In this document: positions 8,264 to 17,998 of the stretch, in pieces
How positions within the stretch are numbered: position 1 is the first letter of the stretch
Layout: each line of letters starts with the position of its first letter
Program-made: the position numbers and the translations under genes
The notes under the pieces: model-generated
The model's input: only the letters and a program-made list of their open reading frames with translations
What the model was told of the DNA's origin: nothing
Database searches by the model: none
From: an uncultured Halieaceae bacterium
GTDB taxonomy: Bacteria; Pseudomonadota; Gammaproteobacteria; Pseudomonadales; Halieaceae
Reading direction: 5' to 3'
DNA: 32,939 nt
Assembly: GCA_913045375.1 (NCBI GenBank)
Contig: CAJWQE010000020.1
Coordinates: 1 to 32,939 of the forward strand

Positions 8264-9172
8264 TCACTTTGCCGACACCACTGGGTTTGTGGTGTCTTCC
8301 GATACCGCCCATTGTGCCAGATCCTGAGCCATAAAAACGGCAACACCGTGGCCTCCATACGCCAGATCCACCCAAATCGGGTGCAACTGATCTGATAAAT
8401 CATCCAGTGCTCCAAAACTGTTCCCCACTTCGAGGATCAAAAGTCCTGTGGGCCGAAGAATTCGAGCAGCGTCGGTGAGTAAGACTCTCACCAAATCGAG
8501 ACCATCGTCACCGCCTGCCAGCGCCAGCCCCGGTTCATGGCGGTACTCTGCAGGCAGTCCTTGCATATCATCTGCGTCAACATACGGCGGGTTAGCAATG
8601 ATTATGTCGACGCATGAAGACCTACACCACGAGAGCAAATCACCTCGCACAATAGCGTCCACAGCGTGAATCTGGCTGTTTTCAGAGGCCAGGGACAAGG
8701 CAGCTGAGTCGAGGTCACTCAAAAGTACCTGCGCCGATGGAAACAGCGACTTGGCGAGCATGCCGAGGCTACCCCCACCACAGCAGACATCGATGATCAC
8801 TTGCGGATCTGGCCCTTGATACCAAGGCTCGAACTGGTTAAGCACGAGCTCAGCGACAGGTGACCGTGGGACCAATGCCCTTGCGTCGCTTTTGAAGCAT
8901 AAATGCCCTAGCCAGGCTTCTCCGGTGATGTAAGCCACAGGCAAACGCTCCTCGCATCGGGCGGTTAGAAAGGCGCGAAGTTTTGGCAGCGCAGTGGCTG
9001 GATAGCCGGTATCCAAGATGGCTGCACTGGTGTCTACCAAAGAGCAGTCTGCTGCCGCTAGTACCAGGGCGACAGCTTCATCATGCGCTGACTCATACCC
9101 ATGTCCAAAGAAGAGTTCGGCGCTCAATAGTTCAGTTTCTGCAGCGATCAAAATCTCTCGAAATGTAGTCAT
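8264..9172 (-). CDS. prmB: ribosomal protein uL3 N5-glutamine methyltransferase
   Basis: A 302-aa class I SAM methyltransferase that modifies a glutamine of ribosomal protein L3. The catalytic NPPY lies at 194-197 (IIANPPYVDADDM), the SAM loop is VCCGGGSLG (129-137), and the N-terminal domain with FFGHGYESAHDEA is the PrmB type, not the release-factor enzyme PrmC. The frame also has an ATG at 9199, but GAGG sits 8 bases before the ATG at 9172, and the shorter N-terminus lines up with Pseudomonas PrmB as I recall it, so I use 9172; the longer form would add 9 residues. It is first in a prmB-aroC-membrane protein unit and divergent from folE. Confidence 0.92.
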   Translation of the reverse strand: MTTFREILIAAETELLSAELFFGHGYESAHDEAVALVLAAADCSLVDTSAAILDTGYPATALPKLRAFLTARCEERLPVAYITGEAWLGHLCFKSDARALVPRSPVAELVLNQFEPWYQGPDPQVIIDVCCGGGSLGMLAKSLFPSAQVLLSDLDSAALSLASENSQIHAVDAIVRGDLLSWCRSSCVDIIIANPPYVDADDMQGLPAEYRHEPGLALAGGDDGLDLVRVLLTDAARILRPTGLLILEVGNSFGALDDLSDQLHPIWVDLAYGGHGVAVFMAQDLAQWAVSEDTTNPVVSAK

Positions 9173-9231
9173 CTGCTCAGCCTCAAAACGAGGAGTCATG
9201 ATACCATTCGCGCATTCCTAGGGAGGGGTGC

Positions 9232-9792
9232 ATGGAACAGCATTGGGAAAAAATAATTGAGGCCGTTGGGGAGGATTTACAACGCCCCGGGCTTCAAGAC
9301 ACGCCTAAAAGAGCCTCAGAAGCGTTTAAGTTTTTAACTCATGGCTATCATCAGAACTTAAAGACCGTCACTAACGATGCACTGTTCCCAAGTGATTCCA
9401 GTGAGATGGTTCTAGTACAAGATATCGAGCTTTACTCCCTGTGCGAGCACCACTTGCTCCCCTTCGTTGGTCGTTGCCACGTCGCCTACCTGCCACAGGG
9501 CAAAGTACTGGGTCTCTCGAAAGTGGCTCGGATTGTCGACATGTTTGCTAGGCGCCTTCAAATTCAAGAGCAGCTGACGCTACAAATCGCTGAATCAATC
9601 CGAGAAGTAACCGGTGCCGAAGGCGTTGGCGTTATCATTGAAGCCGAGCATATGTGCATGATGATGCGAGGTGTAGAGAAACAAAACTCTGTCACCAAAA
9701 CGTCAGCCATGCTCGGATCATTCCGTGAGGATGCTAAGACGCGAGAAGAATTCCTCTCGTTGCTTAACTTGCCTGCTCTAAGAGGTCGGTAA
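9232..9792 (+). CDS. folE: GTP cyclohydrolase I
   Basis: A 186-aa type IA GTP cyclohydrolase, turning GTP into dihydroneopterin triphosphate for folate synthesis. Zinc ligands are C71 and H74 in CEHHLLPF and C142 in EHMCMMMRG, so it is the zinc-dependent enzyme and not FolE2. The late motif [12 protein letters not shown] is typical of the C-terminus. AGGGAGGGG precedes the ATG as a strong ribosome site. Only about 30-60 bases separate it from the divergent prmB, so its promoter must be in or near the start of prmB. Its last 29 bases overlap the convergent hydrolase gene. Confidence 0.97.
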   Translation: MEQHWEKIIEAVGEDLQRPGLQDTPKRASEAFKFLTHGYHQNLKTVTNDALFPSDSSEMVLVQDIELYSLCEHHLLPFVGRCHVAYLPQGKVLGLSKVARIVDMFARRLQIQEQLTLQIAESIREVTGAEGVGVIIEAEHMCMMMRGVEKQNSVTKTSAMLGSFREDAKTREEFLSLLNLPALRGR

Positions 9793-10660
9793 CAAGCTCC
9801 CCTGTCGCGAAGAACCGAGTCAACAGGCTAGCCAGCGATTCAACATCACCCTCCATGTGGAAATGGTGAGGACCTGGGACGGTCAGCTGGTAAAAGTTGG
9901 GGGCAAAATTGGCGATACCGCCAATTCTCTGCTGCGCTTCGTCACTCGTGAAGAAACCCGTATCTCCCGTGATCGCAGCCACCGGAAAGTTCATCGCCCG
10001 ATAGAGCGAGTCTGATGTTTCCTCTGACATCTTGATGGTGCTACTACCAAAGAGCTTAGGGTCGCTCAACAGAAGCCACCCCTCGTCAACACGGCGCAGT
10101 GCCCGCGGAACCAGCACCTCAGCGTTCTCACGCGTGAAACCGTATCGCGAGCGGGAATCAATGAACTGCTCTACCGACTCAAAAATACGGGGTGGTCGCG
10201 CCATGTACTTTGTCCGCTCAGCCAGCGACGTACGAAAAAGTTCAGCCCCGTCATCGTTTTCAAATGAACGTGAAATCATGCCATCCAGCATGGTGAGACT
10301 GAGGCACCGCTCGTTTAAGGCCACCGCCAACATACCTGCCACAGCGGCACCACGACTGTGGCCGACAATATGCGCTCCACTCACACCCAGTTGATCGATG
10401 ACTGCCATCAGCTGGGGGATGTCATCCCAAATGTGGTAGTTAGCATCTGCGGATCGGTGGCTGCTGAGGCCATGACCTGACAGGTCGATCGATATCACTC
10501 GGTAGTGAGTAAGGAGGGGCGCAAGCACAGCGAAACTAAGCGCATTGTCCAGCCATCCGTGGATCGCAAACACCAAGGGTTTTCCCGTGTCGCCCCAGGC
10601 CAAGCCTCGATAGGTGAGTCCGTCGGTTTCAAACACGACATCAGTTGGCTGGTTAGTCAC
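9764..10660 (-). CDS. alpha/beta hydrolase
   Basis: A 298-aa alpha/beta hydrolase without a signal peptide. HGWLDN (34-39) supplies the oxyanion region, GHSRGA gives the nucleophile serine near 102, and the C-terminal [10 protein letters not shown] stretch supplies the catalytic histidine. HGWLDN-GHSRG proteins form a common proteobacterial group with no agreed substrate. The open frame extends upstream to 10711, but the GTG at 10660 overlaps the sixA stop (TAGTG) with GAGGG nine bases before it, so coupled translation from that GTG is the better reading. It is third after htpG and sixA and shares their probable promoter. Its 3' end overlaps folE by 29 bases. Confidence 0.87.
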   Translation of the reverse strand: MTNQPTDVVFETDGLTYRGLAWGDTGKPLVFAIHGWLDNALSFAVLAPLLTHYRVISIDLSGHGLSSHRSADANYHIWDDIPQLMAVIDQLGVSGAHIVGHSRGAAVAGMLAVALNERCLSLTMLDGMISRSFENDDGAELFRTSLAERTKYMARPPRIFESVEQFIDSRSRYGFTRENAEVLVPRALRRVDEGWLLLSDPKLFGSSTIKMSEETSDSLYRAMNFPVAAITGDTGFFTSDEAQQRIGGIANFAPNFYQLTVPGPHHFHMEGDVESLASLLTRFFATGELVTDLLEQAS

Positions 10661-11130
10661 TACAGGTATCCCTCGGGTGCGTGATAAAGAAGCTCGCCCC
10701 CGCCGCGGCACGGCGCGGTTAATTCAATGATGGCAAAACCACTGGGCGAAAGGCTGGTATGTGCTGAGGTATCGCACCATACATCAATTAATTGTGAAAG
10801 ATAGGGCTGATGCCCAACGACCAACTGGTGTCCCGATTCTTCCGAGAGATAGTCACCTGATACGTAATCGGTTTGACCTGGCGCCAATAGCTCTTGCGAA
10901 AACACATCTGAAAGACCCAACTCGCTCGCAATCAGACTGGCTGTCTGTTTTGTTCTGACATAAGGACTATGAGTACACACAATCGGTATACCCAGCCCTC
11001 GTTGCTGACACAGCGAGAGGTAGAGGCCCACCGTCGCCCGTACATGCTCGACTCCCCGCTCAGTTAACTGCCGCTGAGAATCCGGGCGGCTGTAAGCCGC
11101 CTCACCATGGCGCCACAGCGTGAGGAGCAC
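10660..11130 (-). CDS. sixA: phosphohistidine phosphatase SixA
   Basis: A 156-aa histidine-phosphatase-superfamily protein of SixA size. The RHG motif (7-9, LWRHGEA) carries the phosphate-accepting histidine, THSPYVRTKQTA supplies the second arginine pocket, and VVGHQPYL the second catalytic histidine. In E. coli SixA removes phosphate from the HPt domain of ArcB and acts on the nitrogen phosphotransferase system; which partner is used here is unknown. The start is GTG with a weak ribosome site, one base after the htpG stop, so it is probably translated by coupling. The downstream hydrolase starts inside its stop codon. Confidence 0.9.
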   Translation of the reverse strand: MLLTLWRHGEAAYSRPDSQRQLTERGVEHVRATVGLYLSLCQQRGLGIPIVCTHSPYVRTKQTASLIASELGLSDVFSQELLAPGQTDYVSGDYLSEESGHQLVVGHQPYLSQLIDVWCDTSAHTSLSPSGFAIIELTAPCRGGGELLYHAPEGYL

Positions 11131-11131
11131 G

Positions 11132-13033
11132 CTAGGCGCTCATCTCAACCAGCAGTTTGTTCATGCGAGCCACGTAGCTCGCGGGGTCATCTAACTGGGA
11201 ACCCTGCGCCAGCGTAGCTTGGTCAAGCAGAATAAGTGCGAGATCGGCGAAGCGATCTTCATCCTGCTCTCCATCCATTCGCTTAACCAGTCCATGAGAT
11301 GTATTGACCTCGAGAATCGGCTCGCTATCGGGCAACTCCTGACCTGCCGCTTCCAGAATGCGCCGCATCTGTGCGCCGAGCTCATGCTCGCCCACGACGA
11401 GACAGGCCGGTGAGTCGGTCAGCCTGAGCGTAGGACGAACCTCACTGACACGACCGTCAAGAGCGCCTTTCAACCGCTCTAACAATCCCTCGTTCTCGGT
11501 TTTCGCCGCCTCTAACTCGGCTTTTTCCTCTTCGGTGCTCTCGCCGAGGTCCAGTTCACCTTTAGCAATGTCCTTCAGCGTCTTTCCGTCGAACTCGTTT
11601 AGGTGCCCCATCAACCAATCATCAATACGGTCGGATAACAGCAGCACTTCAATGCCTTTCTTGCGGAATACCTCAATGTGCGGGCTATTTTTCGCGGTTA
11701 CATGGTTATCAGCGACCACATAATAAATGGCGTCCTGACCGTCTTGCATGCGTTCAACGTATTGCTTTAAGGAGACGCTCTGTATCGACTCATCGGTGTG
11801 TGTTGATGCAAATCGCATGAGTTCGGCAATCTTTTCCCGATTCGCGAAGTCCTCTCCCGGGCCCTCTTTCAGCACGTTGCCAAAGACATCCCAGAACGAC
11901 TGATACTTTTCCTCATCCGACTTTGCCAGCTTACTCAACATGTCAAGGACACGCTTTGTGACCGCGTTTCGCAACGAGTCCACCTGCGAGCTCTGCTGCA
12001 AAATTTCACGCGAAATATTGAGGGGTAAGTCCTGTGAATCCAAAACACCCTTTACGAAACGCAGATAGAGCGGTAAAAACTGCTCTGCATCGTCCATGAT
12101 GAAGGTTCGCTGAATGTAGAGCTTAAGGCCACGTGCACCCTCCCGGTTCCACAGATCGAACGGCGCCTGACTCGGGATGTATAACAGCGAGGTGTAATCG
12201 AGCTTTCCTTCAACCCGGTTATGGCTCCAGCTCAGCGGATCCTGGTAGTCGCTGGATACGTGACGGTAGAACTCCTTGTATTCATCATCACTCACATCGG
12301 ACCGGCTGCGCGTCCACAGCGCCTTGGCCTCGTTAATGCGCTCCCATTGCGGCTCGGGCGTGTCTGATTCTGTCTCATCGTCCTCACCCTTGGGCATTGC
12401 TTGCTCGACCATCAAGACAGGCACAGAGATGTGGTCGGAGTATTTTTTAATAACACTTCTTACTCGCCAGGGCGACGCAAACTCTTCTGACTCGCTACTC
12501 AGATGGAGCACGACCGTGGTACCCGGTGCGTCTCGCTCCGCCTCATCGATGTCAAATTCGTCCTCGCCTGTCGACTCCCAACGTGTGGCCGAAGGCTCTC
12601 CCGCTTTTCGGGAGATAACCTCAACACGGTCGGCAACAATAAAGGAGGAATAAAAACCAACGCCAAACTGACCGATAAGTTGGCTGTCTTTCTGCTGATC
12701 ACCACTAAGCTGCTCCATGAACGCAGCGGTTCCCGATTTCGCAATCGTGCCGAGGTTATCGATAATATCGTCGCGGGACATGCCAATACCGTTGTCGCTG
12801 ATCGATAAGGTCTTTGCCGTTTCATCAACATCGACACGAATTTCATAGCCCTCGCCGCCCACATCAAGCGCACTGTCCTCGATAGCTGCAAACCGTCTCT
12901 TGTCAATGGCATCCGACGCGTTCGAAATAAGCTCTCGAAGGAAAATCTCGCGGTTGGAGTAAAGCGAGTGAATCATCAACTGAAGCAATCGCTTTGCTTC
13001 GGTCTGAAATCCCATAGTTTGCTTGGAAGACAT
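11132..13033 (-). CDS. htpG: molecular chaperone HtpG (Hsp90)
   Basis: A 633-aa bacterial Hsp90. The N-terminal GHKL ATPase is recognised from [23 protein letters not shown] and GQFGVGFYS; the middle domain follows (about 230-500), with [12 protein letters not shown], and the C-terminal dimerisation domain ends the chain. It remodels client proteins with DnaK in the cytoplasm. AGGAG lies 6-7 bases before the ATG. A sigma-32 type promoter is visible about 35 bases upstream, so heat-shock control is expected. The stop is one base from sixA, and no terminator separates them. Confidence 0.98.
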   Translation of the reverse strand: MSSKQTMGFQTEAKRLLQLMIHSLYSNREIFLRELISNASDAIDKRRFAAIEDSALDVGGEGYEIRVDVDETAKTLSISDNGIGMSRDDIIDNLGTIAKSGTAAFMEQLSGDQQKDSQLIGQFGVGFYSSFIVADRVEVISRKAGEPSATRWESTGEDEFDIDEAERDAPGTTVVLHLSSESEEFASPWRVRSVIKKYSDHISVPVLMVEQAMPKGEDDETESDTPEPQWERINEAKALWTRSRSDVSDDEYKEFYRHVSSDYQDPLSWSHNRVEGKLDYTSLLYIPSQAPFDLWNREGARGLKLYIQRTFIMDDAEQFLPLYLRFVKGVLDSQDLPLNISREILQQSSQVDSLRNAVTKRVLDMLSKLAKSDEEKYQSFWDVFGNVLKEGPGEDFANREKIAELMRFASTHTDESIQSVSLKQYVERMQDGQDAIYYVVADNHVTAKNSPHIEVFRKKGIEVLLLSDRIDDWLMGHLNEFDGKTLKDIAKGELDLGESTEEEKAELEAAKTENEGLLERLKGALDGRVSEVRPTLRLTDSPACLVVGEHELGAQMRRILEAAGQELPDSEPILEVNTSHGLVKRMDGEQDEDRFADLALILLDQATLAQGSQLDDPASYVARMNKLLVEMSA

Positions 13034-13064
13034 TATTGGCTCCTGTCATTTGTTCATGATCAGC

Positions 13065-13093
13065 AGATGGGGTGAAAGCCTCTCGATTTCAAG
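13065..13093 (-). promoter_or_regulatory. sigma-32 type heat-shock promoter of htpG
   Basis: Read on the minus strand, CTTGAAA (13093-13087), a 14-base spacer, then CCCCATCT (13072-13065). Both boxes match the RpoH consensus (CTTGAAA / CCCCATnT), and the spacing is normal for that sigma factor. The expected transcript start is about 25 bases before the htpG ATG. It lies between the sucD terminator and htpG, exactly where a heat-shock promoter is needed. Confidence 0.9.
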
Positions 13094-13125
13094 CGCTGGA
13101 GGTAAAAAATCCCACCTGAGGGCAC

Positions 13126-13150
13126 AAAAAAGCCCGCAATAGCGGGCTTT
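13126..13150 (-). terminator. rho-independent terminator after sucD
   Basis: On the minus strand AAAGCCCGC (13150-13142) pairs with GCGGGCTTT (13137-13129) around a four-base loop, and the T run continues to 13126. It starts 22 bases after the sucD stop and closes the sucAB-lpd-sucCD transcript before the htpG promoter. Confidence 0.93.
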
Positions 13151-13171
13151 GAGAACAGCAGGTATTGAACC

Positions 13172-14044
13172 TTACCAACCGGTGATCTCAGCCATCGCAG
13201 TACCGATATCGGCGAGCGAGCGAACAGTCCGTACGCCAGCGTCCTCTAGCGCTGCAAACTTCTCATCCGCGGTGCCCTTACCACCCGAGATAATCGCACC
13301 GGCATGTCCCATGCGCTTACCTTTTGGTGCAGTAACACCTGCGATGTACGACACCACAGGCTTGGTCACGTTCTCTTTGATAAATGCCGCCGCTTCTTCC
13401 TCGGCAGAACCACCAATCTCGCCAATCATGACAATCGATTCGGTAGCGTCATCTTCCTGGAACAGAGCCAAAATATCGATGAAGTTAGACCCTGGAATGG
13501 GATCGCCACCGATGCCAACACACGTTGACTGGCCAAAGCCAGCATCGGTGGTTTGCTTCACTGCCTCGTAGGTCAACGTACCCGATCGAGACACGATTCC
13601 GACTCGGCCTGGTAGGTGAATATGACCTGGCATGATACCTATCTTGCACTCCCCAGGCGTGATGACACCGGGACAGTTGGGTCCAATCAATCGAACGCCC
13701 AGCTCGTCACAACGCACCTTTGCATCCAACATATCCAGCGTTGGAATACCCTCCGTAATGCAGACAATCAATTCGACGCCCGCGTTAGCGGCCTCAAGAA
13801 TTGAGTCTTTGCAGAACGGTGCTGGTACGTAAATTACTGAAGCATTAGCGCCTGTCTGTGATACAGCGTCACTCACGGTGTCGAAGACAGGTAGTCCGAG
13901 ATGCTCTTGTCCGCCTTTTCCGGGCGTTACACCACCCACCATTTGGGTGCCGTATGCAATTGCCTGCTCTGAGTGGAATGTACCCTGTGAGCCCGTAAAA
14001 CCCTGACAAATAACACGGGTATCTTTGTTAATCAGAATGCTCAT
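13172..14044 (-). CDS. sucD: succinyl-CoA synthetase alpha subunit
   Basis: A 290-aa ADP/GDP-forming succinate-CoA ligase alpha chain. The CoA-binding Rossmann domain begins with [19 protein letters not shown], and the phosphorylated histidine lies in [10 protein letters not shown] near residue 246. With SucC it converts succinyl-CoA to succinate with substrate-level phosphorylation. It overlaps sucC by four bases (ATGA), so the subunits are translationally coupled. A strong terminator follows. Confidence 0.98.
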   Translation of the reverse strand: MSILINKDTRVICQGFTGSQGTFHSEQAIAYGTQMVGGVTPGKGGQEHLGLPVFDTVSDAVSQTGANASVIYVPAPFCKDSILEAANAGVELIVCITEGIPTLDMLDAKVRCDELGVRLIGPNCPGVITPGECKIGIMPGHIHLPGRVGIVSRSGTLTYEAVKQTTDAGFGQSTCVGIGGDPIPGSNFIDILALFQEDDATESIVMIGEIGGSAEEEAAAFIKENVTKPVVSYIAGVTAPKGKRMGHAGAIISGGKGTADEKFAALEDAGVRTVRSLADIGTAMAEITGW

Positions 14045-15210
14045 GCAGCACCTCCAGCAGCAGCAACCACCTGCTGAGCCGCATCGGTGAGGCTCGTAGC
14101 TGCGATAATGTTAAGACCGCTCTCGGCGAGCACCTCTCTTCCAAGTTCAGCGTTATTGCCCTCAAGTCTCACAACGACCGGGACTTCAACACCGACCTCG
14201 TTGACCGCGCCGATAACACCCTCGGCAATGAGGTCACAGCGAACGATGCCACCAAAGATATTGATGAGCACTGCTTGAACGTTTTCATCACTCAAAATGA
14301 TCTTGAATGCCTCAGTAACACGCTCTTTAGTTGCACCGCCACCCACGTCAAGGAAGTTTGCGGGCTGACCACCGTGCAACTTCACAATATCCATCGTGCC
14401 CATGGCGAGGCCTGCACCATTGACCATGCAGCCAATATTGCCCTCGAGCGCTACGTAGTTAAGTTCCCAAGCGGCAGCAGCTGCTTCACGCTCATCTTCC
14501 TGAGACGGATCATGCATCGCCTGAAGGTCTTTGTGCCGGTACATGGCATTGGAGTCGACCACAACCTTGGCGTCGAGACAGTGAAGGTTGCCCTCATCGG
14601 TAATTACCAGAGGGTTAACCTCGATCAACGCGAGATCTTTCTCCTTAAACAAGGTCGCTAAGCCATTGAAAATATTTACAAACTGCTTAATTTGCTGACC
14701 CTTCAGACCCAGCTTGAACGCCAGCTCTCTACCCTGGTATGGCTGAGGTCCTACCAGCGGATCGATAGTAGCTTTGAGGATTTTTTCAGGCGTTTCTTCG
14801 GCCACTTTCTCAATTTCAACGCCACCCTCGGTCGACGCCATGAAGACAATGCGACGAGTCGAGCGATCAACAACAGCGCCCAAGTAAAGCTCATCAGCAA
14901 TATCAGTGCAGGTCTCTACCAGAATCTTGGAAACTGGCTGGCCATTGGCATCAGTTTGGTAGGTGACCAAGTTTTTACCCAGCCAGCTCTCCGCAAAAGC
15001 CCGCGCCTCAGCCGGTGAGTCAACGAGTTTGACGCCACCCGCTTTTCCACGTCCACCGGCGTGAACCTGGGCCTTTACAACCCACTTGTCGCCCCCAATT
15101 GCCTTTGCAGCCGCTTCAGCAGCGTCAGGCGTATCGACAGCCTGACCAACAGATACGGGCAACCCATATTCTGCGAACAGCGCCTTGCCCTGATATTCGT
15201 GCAAGTTCAT
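14041..15210 (-). CDS. sucC: succinyl-CoA synthetase beta subunit
   Basis: A 389-aa beta chain with an N-terminal ATP-grasp domain ([35 protein letters not shown]) and a C-terminal CoA-ligase domain ([10 protein letters not shown]). It binds nucleotide and succinate and pairs with SucD. The ATG has GGGGG five bases upstream. An 82-base gap with two stem-loops separates it from lpd, the largest gap inside the suc unit. It overlaps sucD by four bases. Confidence 0.98.
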   Translation of the reverse strand: MNLHEYQGKALFAEYGLPVSVGQAVDTPDAAEAAAKAIGGDKWVVKAQVHAGGRGKAGGVKLVDSPAEARAFAESWLGKNLVTYQTDANGQPVSKILVETCTDIADELYLGAVVDRSTRRIVFMASTEGGVEIEKVAEETPEKILKATIDPLVGPQPYQGRELAFKLGLKGQQIKQFVNIFNGLATLFKEKDLALIEVNPLVITDEGNLHCLDAKVVVDSNAMYRHKDLQAMHDPSQEDEREAAAAAWELNYVALEGNIGCMVNGAGLAMGTMDIVKLHGGQPANFLDVGGGATKERVTEAFKIILSDENVQAVLINIFGGIVRCDLIAEGVIGAVNEVGVEVPVVVRLEGNNAELGREVLAESGLNIIAATSLTDAAQQVVAAAGGAA

Positions 15211-15232
15211 ACATCCCCCTTTGTGAGTTTAC

Positions 15233-15280
15233 GAGGACTGCGCTCAGCACAGCCTCGACCCCGATCCTCGCAAATCGGGG
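15233..15280 (-). other. two adjacent stem-loops in the lpd-sucC gap
   Basis: Two inverted repeats lie back to back between the lpd stop and the sucC ribosome site. The first pairs 15233-15236 and 15238-15240 with 15250-15252 and 15253-15256 (GAGG-CTG with CAG-CCTC, one bulged base). The second pairs CCCCGAT (15259-15265) with ATCGGGG (15274-15280) around an eight-base loop. Neither is followed by a T run on the minus strand, so they are not simple terminators. They could stabilise or process the mRNA, or lower read-through; this role is inference. Confidence 0.5.
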
Positions 15281-15292
15281 ATTTGAAGTTTG

Positions 15293-16744
<1,452 letters not shown>

Positions 16745-17962
16745 CTACAGCTGGAGCAAGATGCGTGATGGATCCTCGATTAACTCTTTGACCGTCACCA
16801 GGAACTGAACGGCTGTCTTACCGTCAATGAGACGATGATCGTAGGAGAGCGCGAGATACATCATCGGGCGAATAACTACCTCTCCGTCGACTGCAACGGG
16901 ACGATCTTTAATCGTGTGCATCCCGAGAATCGCTGTTTGAGGCGGGTTAAGAATGGGCGTGGAGAGCAGAGAGCCAAAGACACCACCGTTCGATACTGTG
17001 AATGTGCCACCCGTCATTTCATCGATCGTGAGTTTCTTATCGCGCGCCTTTAGGCCCAAGTCCCGAATCGCAGCTTCCACATCGGCAATGCTCATAAAGT
17101 CAGCATCACGTAAAACAGGTACTACGAGACCGTCCTCCGTTGAAACGGCAACACCAATGTCTTGATACCCGTGGTAGACCACATCGTTACCGTCGATCGA
17201 TGCGTTAACCTCAGGGAAACGCTTCAGCGCTTCACAACAGGCTCTGACAAAGAAGCCCATGAAGCCAAGCCGAGTCCCGTTGTGAGTTTTTTCAAACTGA
17301 TCTTTGTATTGCGACCGCAATCGCATCAGCGGCGCCATATCCACCTCGTTAAAGGTTGTCAGCATGGCGGTTTGCTGTGTTGCGGACAGCAAACGCTCAG
17401 CAATGCGCGCCCGCATTCGTGTCATAGGAACGCGCCGCTCAATACGCTCACTCGTGGGCTCTGATAAATCGGCACTGGCCGCAGGTGCTGCCATCACCGC
17501 GGGTTGCGGTGCAGGCTGGGGCGCTGGTGCGGGCGCTTGGTCAGCCATATGGGCCAACACGTCTTCCTTGTTGATTCGTCCGTCTTTTCCAGTTCCCTTA
17601 ATCGCACTGGCATCCAGCCCATGCTCTTCAACCAGCTGACGTGCCGCTGGTCCCATGGGCACAGCCACCTCGGCTTTCTCGACCGTAGCGGATGTGGACG
17701 ACGCCTCGGAAGATTCTGTTGCCTCGCCAGGTGTTAACTCGGCAAGGAGTGCCTCGCTTTCAATGGTGTTTCCAACATCGACTAAGATGCGATCCAGCCG
17801 CCCTGCCTCGGGAGCAACCACTTCCATTACGACTTTGTCGGTCTCGATTTCAACCAACAACTCATCTCGCTGAACAAAATCGCCTTCCTGCTTGTGCCAT
17901 AAAGATACTTCTCCATCAGCCACTGATTCAGGAAATGCCGGCGCTTTGATTTCTATTTTCAT
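16745..17962 (-). CDS. sucB: 2-oxoglutarate dehydrogenase E2 (succinyltransferase)
   Basis: A 405-aa dihydrolipoyl succinyltransferase. One N-terminal lipoyl domain carries the lipoylated lysine (K43, in ETDKVVME). An acidic Ala/Ser/Glu linker follows, then a peripheral-subunit-binding domain ([20 protein letters not shown], about 102-121), an Ala/Pro hinge of repeated AP units (about 143-162), and the catalytic domain ending with [10 protein letters not shown] (active histidine) and DPSRILLQL. It transfers succinyl from lipoamide to CoA. The single lipoyl domain fits SucB more than AceF. It follows sucA by 36 bases. Confidence 0.97.
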   Translation of the reverse strand: MKIEIKAPAFPESVADGEVSLWHKQEGDFVQRDELLVEIETDKVVMEVVAPEAGRLDRILVDVGNTIESEALLAELTPGEATESSEASSTSATVEKAEVAVPMGPAARQLVEEHGLDASAIKGTGKDGRINKEDVLAHMADQAPAPAPQPAPQPAVMAAPAASADLSEPTSERIERRVPMTRMRARIAERLLSATQQTAMLTTFNEVDMAPLMRLRSQYKDQFEKTHNGTRLGFMGFFVRACCEALKRFPEVNASIDGNDVVYHGYQDIGVAVSTEDGLVVPVLRDADFMSIADVEAAIRDLGLKARDKKLTIDEMTGGTFTVSNGGVFGSLLSTPILNPPQTAILGMHTIKDRPVAVDGEVVIRPMMYLALSYDHRLIDGKTAVQFLVTVKELIEDPSRILLQL

Positions 17963-17998
17963 GATAATCGTCCGTTTTACTGCGTCTTATTCAGCTCT

